Source: Pelargonium nanum (lineage: Eukaryota; Streptophyta; Magnoliopsida; Geraniales; Geraniaceae). From it: 20,274 nt of DNA. Where the stretch lies: contig JAYMTF010001982.1 in assembly GCA_036897485.1 (NCBI GenBank), positions 1 through 20,274 of the forward strand, written 5' to 3'. The translations under genes were made by a program, and so were the position numbers. The first letter of the stretch is position 1. Each line of letters opens with the position of its first letter. The notes under the pieces were generated by a model. It had not been told where the DNA came from, searched no databases, and was given only the letters and a program-made list of their open reading frames with translations. This document shows, piece after piece, positions 12,234 through 20,274 of the stretch.

Positions 12234-12247
12234 GTGGCCGACTCGTG
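12234..12247 (-). promoter_or_regulatory. Iron-dependent regulatory sequence (IDRS)-like element
   Basis: The minus strand reads CACGAGTCGGCCAC. The published plant ferritin IDRS core, as I recall it, is CACGAGGCCGCCAC, so 12 of 14 positions agree. It sits about 170 bp upstream of the ferritin ATG and about 70 bp upstream of the TATA box, where the IDRS lies in other plant ferritin genes. In those genes it mediates repression under low iron. Function here is inferred from sequence and position. Confidence 0.75.
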
Positions 12248-13679
12248 GTGGATATAGTTGCAGTTTCTATATACTGATTATTAGCTCTATTTTTTATTTT
12301 TTTATTTTGATTCAATATTTTTTAAATTTGGAGAAAAAAACTGAATCATTTGAAGATCCTGTTTCGTAAATTTGTTACTGGTTCGATTTTTTTTTTTTCG
12401 TTTATTTTTTAGATAAAAATTTAAATAATTATATTTAATTTATTAGTATATATTTTGTGCAGATTTAATTTAATTTTGTTAATATCTATTTTTTACCCAA
12501 GAACAATTTAAAATATTCATTTACATGTATGAGCGTGCGCAGCGGGAATTGCAAGTACTTTAAGTACGTCCTCAAATTCAGTAGTGTATGTGAAGTACGA
12601 GATGTGGAACTTTGGTCTAACCTTTTCTGGATGGGCTCCAACAGGTCTAGAGATAACAATCTCTGTTTGCTTGTTGTGCTCATTGTTGTGTGTGTTCTAC
12701 TACACATTGTGATGCATAACTAAACACGAATACAACATATTTAACATTATAAATAGACGAGTAGTGTTAATATAGGTATATGACACGATTGACATAAACA
12801 CAATTTAATACAATATGCATGATATAACTAACACATTTGACACGATACTACCCAACCTGTTTGACATGACACGACCAAACACACACAATACATTTGACAA
12901 GTTATTATGATTAATTTACAACAATACCCTTTTCAGGCGTGTCATATGTGTCACTACATGATTAATTAATCATGTGTGCGTGTTTTGGAACCCAACATGA
13001 ACACAACACAATTACGAAATGTGTGAGCCTAAACACGCTAATTTCGTATCATGCTACGACATGAATAATTACCAACTTTAAACAGGCCAATAAGTCCAGT
13101 TTGATGCTTCATTGATTAATGTGATGATATATAGATTAGCAATTTACTGTACATCTCTGATGTTACAAAATTCATGAGTAATTTTTTTATTCTAAGCAAT
13201 TTGTTGAGCAAGGAAGACAGATAAATGGGCGGATCCAAAACCATCTCAGTTTTGTTTTCTAATAAACAATCTGCATTTTGGACAAGAGACTGTTCAGGCT
13301 CTTTACCATTTTAGGTGACCTATGCCAGTGGATGAAAATAAGCTCAAAACTTTCAGCTTCTTCTTGACATAATTTGCAAAAATGTTGCATTCAGATCAAG
13401 AATCTAAGATTTCAACAACAATAGTATCATTAGACGATTCAAAATATTTATCAAAGCATGTAAAGATCCTTTCGATAGAACGAATTTTATCATGATTTTA
13501 TTGTTCTACAAGTGAACTAGCAAATACATCAGCATTGGTAGGAAAAAAATATACCTAAAAAAACAACTGACCCTTTTATCACTCTTGCAGTGCACTAAAG
13601 AACTAGTCGCATACAACAACATTATTTGCCTTTTCTTCGAAAAGGAAGGGGAAATAAAGATTACAAAAGGCAAAATTGT
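12248..13679. other. Intergenic region between ferritin promoter and ENGase 3' end
   Basis: The left part (12270-12500) is very AT-rich. The middle carries ACACGA-rich repeat sequence (listed separately). The right end (about 13560-13679) should hold the ENGase 3' UTR. Small open frames at 12486-12723 on both strands are short and show no family features. I see no gene. Confidence 0.6.
12722..13065. repeat. Degenerate ACACGA-rich repeat relic
   Basis: Variants of GACACGA, TTTGACA and ACACAA recur through this stretch (for example near 12782, 12839, 12871 and 12895). Their near-complements (GTGTCATATGTGTCA, GCGTGTTTTGGAACCC) follow at about 12938-12993. This pattern of hormone-like ACACGAC and CCCAACATGAACAC strings is common in decayed plant retroelement-related repeats. 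I cannot define ends or name the family. Confidence 0.45.
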
Positions 13680-16600
13680 CTAACCTTCGACATCCAGTTG
13701 GAAAAACGGAGAATCATCCAGCTTTTGGCAAGTCCCGTCCACATCACACAACTGAATGACAATTTTGAGTCCAGAAGTGCCCGCCGGAACTGCAAATTCA
13801 GAAATGTAGAAGGCTTGGACTTGTGCAACTCCAAGATATTCATGATTTGCTTCCTCCATTCCATCCACGTTCACGACCACATGTTTTGCTAGCTTCTCTA
13901 TGTATATATTGTATTTAGGGAATGGTGCATCTTCCCCGCTCTTCAGTTTCCATACAATTTTACCACTTAGGGACTTGGCGCCTTCAGAACCTGCAGTCCA
14001 TTGGATGTATTGACCCTCAACTAGCCATGAAGTAGAGGGAGGAAAATCTGAATTTTGTTCTGAAGTTTTTATTGAAATATGACCCAGTGTTGCAGAGAAT
14101 TCTGATGAGCCATGAGCTACTGCTCTGGATTCTGAGCTCAGTTCACCACGCTCGGGTTTTAACCTGTAGCATACAGCATGGATTTCCGTTAACGTGGATC
14201 CATTCATTGCAATACTACTCTCCTGTAACACCCAACCTGGGGCCGTATCTAGCTGTTTAACTTGACGTGGCATGATTACTTTACTGAATTTGCTTGCGAA
14301 ATGGTTCATAGTCAGCAAGGTATTTCCCCGAGATGCGAGAAGCACTGATGTTCTTTCATTTGTATCGGATGAGAACTCGAGAGAAAGTCCCACCAAAGAG
14401 CTCCCATCAGATTTCACCTGCCGGCAAAGGTGGTGTTCACATGATAAGAATGTAAGCTGTGTCGGAAAACTGATGATTATTATTGACAACACTTTATAAG
14501 AAGATGTCTTACAGAATATGTAAAGTGGACGGGTAAATCGCCCAAAAGAAGTTGCCCCAGAAAGAGCCTTGTCGTGAAATAAGCATTGTCTCCAAGAGTT
14601 CCTTTAAATGTGATGTTTCCTCCTCCACTATATGATGTGTCCTTAAAGCTGCATTTTGCAGAAATATGGTTAATTCAGTGCATGGATACTTGTATCTAGT
14701 CAGAACTAAAAACTACAATAGAAAAATTAGTAAGGAGACAGCCCATTGTAACAAAGCAATGCGCTACGTCAGTTCACTGAGGAAGATATTATATTCAATA
14801 TCATGGCTAGTTTTGAAAGAAGACAAGAAGTATGTGGATAAACAAAAATAGTAGGCGTGCATCGTATGATTATCAAAGCCACAAATGAATTTTAATAGGT
14901 AGTGCACTGTACAGGAAATCAATTTTTGATCTACAAGGAATATTATGGGTTGCTTCTGCTAATCCCCAAGAGAATGACAGAAGGAGCCTTAATTGAAGCC
15001 TAATAATACAATCAAAATAGTCTAAGATGAGATTGTTTCATATATTTATATATTCTTTTTGCTACACATGATAGAACCATCTGAGTAGATAGTATGCCAT
15101 ATTTCTTTTCACAGGCACTTCATAGACCACAAATTCATATTACTAGCATACATATAAGCATTAGTACTTACTTAACAAGAACCTCAATAGTATCCGGAGT
15201 GGGGTCACCATTGAATTCAAGGAAGGGCTGCCACAATAAGAACCAAAGAAGGAAAAACACATCAATAAAATTGATGAATGCTATCTTAAATAGCTTTCAG
15301 TAGTCACCGTACAAGTAGTAAGATCGAACTTTTTTATTAGGTGTTCCTAATTATTTGTTTTGTACAGTGATCTAGCAACACTGTACCTCTAAAGTAAAAT
15401 TCTTGAAAATGAGTACATCTTGTGTCCTTGTTGATGTCATAACCATTTCTTGAAAGCCCAATATTAATTACATTCTCTAACAAATATAAAGTAGATAGTA
15501 ACTATTAAGTTTTTAGATATAAACAACTTTCATGAAAAACTAATCATGATCACAGAAAAGACTGCATGTGAAAGGAAAATCTTACTCTGAGTCATATTAC
15601 ACAAACGACAAGAAATAAAGTCTAGTGTAATATATATTGAGAATTAGCAGTTGCTTACCTGAAAACCTTGGGAGGACATATTACACCATGGACTGTTAGA
15701 TACTTGCCCTCCATCAACAGATATATGATAGCCATGACCCTGAAACGCCAGCACAAATGTTAAGTAAACTAGGGCCACATGAAGTTGATCAAAATAACAA
15801 ACATTAAAATTAAAATAAGATATCAAGAATTTATAAATATCAGAAAGACAACACAGCTCCATATGGCAACCTGATCAAAATTAGAGTTAAATGGTAGTGT
15901 TCTGGGATAGTTTTGTTGTACACCCCATGATTTCTCCACAAGAGCCCACCAGCTGCAAAAGTTAAAAGTATATGACTAAGAAGCTGGTAAAAGAATTCTC
16001 ATTTAAACAACTTATAGGACGTAAGCTAAAAAGTAAAACAAAATATGAACTATAAGGAATGAACTAGAAACAATTAGGTCTGTTACCGGTTTTGAGCAGT
16101 CTGAAAATCAGGTTTTTGCTCGGTTTCATAGACCCATCCAGGAGCAAATATGGCAGCTGACACATCATCCTTCTTTAACAAATCAAGTGCAACATTTGTC
16201 TGATATGAAAAGGTGTTTTTATGATTAGAATTCCTCCATTGTGAGACCAAGGTATATTGCAATGTAAGAATCCAATTGCAAAGCTAATACATGCTACAGA
16301 TGCACTAAATATAACAATTGATGGTAACCACTACCATACCAATGATGAATGAAACAAGTAAAGTCTACAAAAATAGCTACCAATTAACATATTCTAACTT
16401 GCCAATAATAAAAAGGTGACATATTCTAATTCTGGTTCAGCATAGTTCAGGAATGCCAAAAGTTTCTTATTTGATAGAAGGGCATCTTTCTCACTTTGGT
16501 ACAAGAACTTCACAACTCTAACAGACTCAACTCTAAGAGCCATTTGTCAAAAAAAAAAAAAGGTAAGGTAAGTCTGTACATACTATATATGGGGAAAAAA

Positions 16601-18874
16601 AACTCATTCACATAAAAAAAGATTAATTTAAATATTTTCATGTTTGGTCTGTGATAAATCTCCTTTTGATTAATCGAATCTAAGATGCATTATGTGTACT
16701 AAAATGATAGAATATTTTGATTATTGCATGTTGTGTAAATCTTGAACTCTTTAACTAATCAAATCCATCCAGGAAACATTAGAACAAAGTTCCATACTTC
16801 TGAAGATAGACAGCTACTGTAATTCCTTAAAACAGAAACAAAATACTTTGCTAGATAATACATTAGTTCAGAAGAATAAGAAAATATGCATTGCATGAAG
16901 TTCATTTGTGGCATATTTTCCAACATAATCTATCAAATTAGGATAAACCCATAAATCAAATCAGATTCAACAATATGTCTAGATAAATTTATGATGATTA
17001 ACGCACCACTTACATTCCATTGTCCACCACCATAAGAGCTTCTTCCAAATACATCAATACCCATGTAGACATCATACTTTCTCTCACCAGCAACAGCTGC
17101 TGAAAGTCTTGGATAGTCTTCCTGAATGGTACAAAGAAGACTTTATATAAGAGAAGACAGATATTGCAAAATTTACCTTTGAAATAGAAAAACAAAATAA
17201 AGCAATACCTTCCAAGTATAATTTACAAATATGCCATCACATATATCAAAGAAGGGTTTATTGTTTTCATTCAGTTGATTTTGCCATGCAAGATTACCAT
17301 TAATTGTAACACTATCATACCTGCAAAATCAACAACAGAATGTCATAGTAAAAAGGTTCACACAAAAAAAATGTCATAAACTGGAATCTCTAGCACTCAC
17401 CATATCACTAAAGATCCAGGTACTGAGGAGTGCATAGTCTGGGTCAAATGACGGACGAATTCTTTCATGTTTGGGATTTGCCCCAAGTCCAGGTCAACCT
17501 CCATGTTAATCTGCAATTAACAGTGCATCTATGTCAAGTAGGAAAGGAAAGCAAAAGATAAGCCTTCAAAAAACTATAGTAAATTAACTATACTACTTTA
17601 TCCACTCCCACTCTGGAAAAACATTGAAATCCACTCAATTTAAAATTTCTTTTCTTGTCCATAACAGGTAAAATGTTATTTGACCGAGTAGGTGCATATG
17701 CTGATATGCATTCTAATTCTTAAAAAACTACTCATTCATGTAACAATGCTACTAATGTTTAAAAGGTTTTGGATGCAGATAACTATATTTTTTGCACCTC
17801 AAAACCAAAAACTAATGTCCTTCCATCTTGAAGACATGTAAAGGATTCATTCACTGCAATGAATAATGTAAACAACTAGTGGAAAGGCATGCCCAATGAA
17901 CACCAATTCTATACACAAAACAGAAAAGGAATTAAAAAAAAATTGTAATAGAGGATTTGGTAAGAAGAAAAATACCAGCCAGCCATCAAATCCCAGCGCA
18001 GCAGCTAGCTCGGCCAAACGCTCTGCGTACATCTGAGCGGATTCCTTTGTTGATAGCAACTTATTGCAAATAAGTCTCCCCTCGTCCCATTCTGTGATGA
18101 AAGTCCCCAACACCTTAGGTTCCATATGCACAAGCAAGAACATTACATATAGATTTTCCTCCACCATGTCACTTCAATCATTTCAATGTGCACAACCAAG
18201 AAAAGAGAACCAAACCATTCTTCTATAGCAAACTTTGGAAACTGAACAAGAACACAGTCAAATCCCAAATCCCAATTTCAACCCATCCCTTGACTCAAAT
18301 TACAAAAAAAAATATATATATATATATATACTTTTTGTTTACCATAATCATTTCACCAATTATTTAAATATATATATTACTAAATAAAAAAACATAATCG
18401 AGCCACAATAGTGTAGTCAACTTCAAATTTGAACCAAAACGTGCTCCAATCCCAATTCAACCCAGTTCTGGAAAACAAAATCGAAAACCAACATACCTTA
18501 ACTCCATGTCTATGAGCTGTGTTGGTCCAGCACGGAGGAGGCAGAGTAACCAGACTATGCGCAAAGTAGACGAAAACATCGATCAAATACCAATGCCATA
18601 TCGCATAGGCACCCTCATTGGACCCTCCCTGAACCCACTTATCGTCCAAGTAACCACCCGCCATGTCATGGCACACCAGATTCCTGGGCCTATTCGGAGA
18701 CGACCGAGACGGAGCTTGAAGCGGAACAGAGGATTTGTTGAAAGGGTAGTGAAAGGACTGGAAATAGGATCGCGACTCGAGGTCTTCGAGGGTCTTGATT
18801 GGGTACGAAATCGGAACCGAAGGCTGGGTGGGATCGAAGGGAGGAGAGGATTGGTGAGAGCTGGACTGTGACAT
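13680..18874 (-). CDS. ENGASE: Cytosolic endo-beta-N-acetylglucosaminidase (GH85), 11 exons
   Basis: Exons on the minus strand: 18874-18497, 18113-17976, 17510-17401, 17320-17209, 17121-17014, 16199-16087, 15952-15871, 15739-15659, 15227-15172, 14648-14513, 14417-13680. All introns are GT-AG; the product is 683 aa, close to Arabidopsis ENGases. The enzyme cuts the chitobiose core of free N-glycans from misfolded glycoproteins in the cytosol, leaving single-GlcNAc glycans. The GH85 catalytic domain spans roughly residues 65-370. Its signature is GFDGWLINME, with the conserved Asn174 and acid/base Glu176. Other conserved blocks are VCHDMAGGY, AIWHWYLIDVFVYF, SLVIWYDSV, IFVNYTWK, YMGIDVFGR and FAPGWVYET. 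A beta-rich C-terminal region follows (about 375-683), the last 245 residues in a single exon. No signal peptide is present with this start (MSQSSS), as expected for a cytosolic enzyme. An in-frame ATG at 19006 would add 44 residues. Confidence 0.95.
14649..15171 (-). other. ENGase intron 9
   Basis: This 523-nt intron is AT-rich with donor AA/GTAAGT and acceptor TGCAG/CTTTAA. The neighbouring intron 8 (15228-15658, 431 nt) is similar. I see no nested feature in either. Confidence 0.75.
16200..17013 (-). other. ENGase intron 5
   Basis: At 814 nt this is the longest ENGase intron. It includes a run of 13 A at 16549-16561. I looked for pol III boxes next to the A run, which might mark a SINE, and found none. 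Otherwise it is plain AT-rich sequence. Confidence 0.75.
17511..17975 (-). other. ENGase intron 2
   Basis: This 465-nt intron splits the codons for the catalytic motif: exon 2 ends GFDGWL and exon 3 begins INMEVD. Borders are CTG/GTATTT and TGCAG/ATTAAC. Nothing else is seen in it. Confidence 0.75.
18114..18496 (-). other. ENGase intron 1 with (TA)n microsatellite
   Basis: The 383-nt first intron contains an A run and an AT-dinucleotide repeat of about nine to ten units at 18312-18330. A short TATATATATA occurs again near 18367-18376. Donor is AAG/GTATGT, acceptor CCTAAG/GTGTTG. Confidence 0.85.
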
Positions 18875-18939
18875 TGTGAGGAACGGAGTGAAGAATCGGA
18901 GGTTGCGGTGAATTGAATTGAGGAAGTTGCGGAGGAGAA

Positions 18940-18948
18940 TTAGGGTTT
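18940..18948 (-). promoter_or_regulatory. Telo-box in the ENGase leader (AAACCCTAA)
   Basis: TTAGGGTTT on the plus strand gives AAACCCTAA on the coding strand, 66 bp upstream of the preferred ENGase ATG. Such boxes usually sit near plant transcription starts, so this weakly supports the region being promoter or 5' UTR, not coding. The same bases are also open in frame for the longer N-terminus. Confidence 0.5.
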
Positions 18949-19455
18949 GGCGGTGTAAATAGGCGCGAAGAAGAGGAACCATGTAAGAGCCAATCAGTAC
19001 TGACATAGCATGAACTTGTCACGATAGTTCCCGAGATGGGCGGCTGTTTTTATCGTTGACGTTTGTGAAGCAAACGACAAGTCCTCACTCCTCAGTTTCA
19101 GTCTCAGTCTCGAGTCACGTCCTTAAGAATGTTTCATATTCTTCTTTTTTTTTTCTTTTTTGAATTTTCTCATCCCACAAACAAAACTTGCTTTTAAATT
19201 AAGCTAAATTTTGAAAAGTTATTCCGATATATCATACACTTGCAACAACAACAACAAAAAGTTGTTTTCCCACCAAAAAAATAATTTGAAACATGAAATT
19301 TTTTTCCGTTGTTGTAGATAATGATTCACTTTACTTTATTTTTATCAGTATGTTATAATAAGTTGCATTGCACATTTGCACGGCTGTGAGGTTTATTATC
19401 ATAGTCATAAGAACAATTTGTACATATCTTAAGAGTGTAATGCGAATGATCACGA

Positions 19456-19776
19456 GGACATTTCCAATGGATTACAGCCTAAGAGTGTAATGCACTTGCC
19501 ACATAATCTATCAATTTCTATTATACTCACTCTAACTATAATTATATTTTAAGAGTGCAATAACATGAACTCATTTCTATTTTTTTCATATATGTTATTA
19601 TTATTTTAATATTATTGTAAACATTTTTATTGGATTAGATAACAAAGTGGACAAGTGTCATATGCAATCATTGCATTATGTGCATTATATATATTACACT
19701 TACACAATGGATAATATGAGTATAATGCACAACTTTTGGTGTTATTACACCATTATTATACACCATTGGAGATGCC
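19456..19776. mobile_element. Candidate MITE with imperfect inverted ends
   Basis: The left end reads GGACATTTCCAATGG (19456-19470). The right end reads CCATTGGAGATGCC (19763-19776), whose complement GGCATCTCCAATGG matches the left end apart from one extra base and one substitution. The 321 bp between are very AT-rich and non-coding. The CATCTCCAATGG terminus is a string I associate with plant non-autonomous DNA transposons. No clear target-site duplication was found, so the boundaries are approximate. Confidence 0.45.
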
Positions 19777-20207
19777 TAAGAAACATTAAATATTATAATG
19801 TATTCTCTTTGCACACCTTACAATACATCACGATAAAATTTCTATTTATATCGTGATTTTCCATTAGCACTAGTGTAGGGTTTGCAATTTTATTATATAA
19901 AAAATAGTATGATTTAATTTTGGAGATGTGTTGGTTTATAATTAAGAAGGAAAAAAAATGTGTCAAAACTAAAAATGATTATGTGACATTTTAGTAAGTT
20001 ATATAAAGCTTTTTTTTCTTTTGAGTGTTGTACAAACCTATTTTTTATTCAGCTCTTATAGTATGTTTGTAGGTCATGTGCATAAGGTGTATAATACATT
20101 AAGAGTGCAATTTTCCTGAATTTTTAATTTTATTGAATTGGAGTTGAAAAGTATCAAATTTAACAAATGTCATAAGAAAAAGAAAACAATTCAGTTAGGT
20201 AAAAGAT

Positions 20208-20274
20208 CCAATTTGGTCCCCAAACTTTGATGTTTTGACCCAATTTGATCCCTAAATTTTTTTTAACCAAAAAT
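20208..20274. repeat. Truncated dispersed-repeat end
   Basis: Two related strings, CCAATTTGGTCCCCAAACTT (starting 20208) and CCAATTTGATCCCTAAATTT (20240-20259), lie 32 bp apart in direct orientation. The AATTTGGTCCCCAAACTTTGA type of sequence recurs at the ends of many plant repeats. It runs off the window, so the element cannot be defined. Confidence 0.6.

Larger units (their letters stand above)
19007..20274. other. AT-rich intergenic region upstream of ENGase
   Basis: The first 130 bp should include the ENGase promoter; a CT/GA-rich stretch (CAGTTTCAGTCTCAGTCTCGAG, 19094-19115) is notable. Beyond about 19130 the DNA is strongly AT-rich and repeat-like. It contains four copies of a TAAGAGTGYAAT motif, a possible MITE, and repeat sequence at the right edge. 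No coding gene is supported. Confidence 0.6.

Noticed and set aside
12247-12258. PHR1-type P1BS site (GNATATNC) near the IDRS
   Set aside because: The sequence GGATATAG fails the final required C, so it is not a P1BS match.
16540-16570. A13 run as the tail of a second SINE
   Set aside because: No A box or B box is recognisable in the flanking 200 bp on either strand; it is treated as a simple homopolymer.
18506-18871. Plus-strand open frame of 121 codons
   Set aside because: It is antisense to ENGase exon 1, which encodes a conserved GH85 N-terminal region. The Arg-rich product looks like a reverse-strand artefact.

Overview
The window is nuclear DNA from a flowering plant, most likely a woody eudicot. 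It has AT-rich GT-AG introns, a plastid-targeted ferritin, a plant-type cytosolic ENGase and plant promoter boxes (site II, telo-box, a ferritin-type iron element). A family such as Rosaceae is possible but I cannot establish it from the sequence. I reconstructed four complete protein-coding genes exon by exon. In each case the reading frame closes across every splice junction and the length fits the family.

Layout, left to right. (1) Bases 1-1391 are mostly non-coding. They hold a plastid-like tRNA-Ile(GAU) 5' exon fragment at the very edge and a 58-bp tandem duplication. (2) Minus strand 1392-6175: a multiple inositol polyphosphate phosphatase (MINPP, histidine acid phosphatase/phytase), 11 exons, 498 aa, with a SINE-like element in intron 2. 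(3) A divergent intergenic promoter of about 470 bp, dense in site II (GGCCCA) motifs and carrying one telo-box. (4) Plus strand 6649-9143: cytosolic ribosomal protein S4 (eS4), 5 exons, 262 aa, with intron 1 directly after the ATG. (5) A repeat-containing convergent intergenic region, 9144-10567. (6) Minus strand 10568-12064: plastid ferritin, 8 exons, 268 aa, complete ferroxidase centre, with an IDRS-like iron-responsive element and a TATA box upstream. (7) An intergenic region with degenerate ACACGA-rich repeats, 12248-13679. (8) Minus strand 13680-18874: cytosolic endo-beta-N-acetylglucosaminidase (GH85), 11 exons, 683 aa. (9) A 1.3-kb AT-rich tail with a MITE-like element and a truncated repeat at the right edge.

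The genes are ordinary neighbours and do not form a pathway cluster. Phytate breakdown (MINPP) and iron storage (ferritin) both touch seed mineral stores, but I see no evidence here of co-regulation. I found no new biological system. The most interesting signals are regulatory (the ferritin IDRS variant, the divergent MINPP/RPS4 promoter, a CT microsatellite filling a third of a 91-nt intron), the alternative ENGase N-terminus, and several small mobile-element traces.
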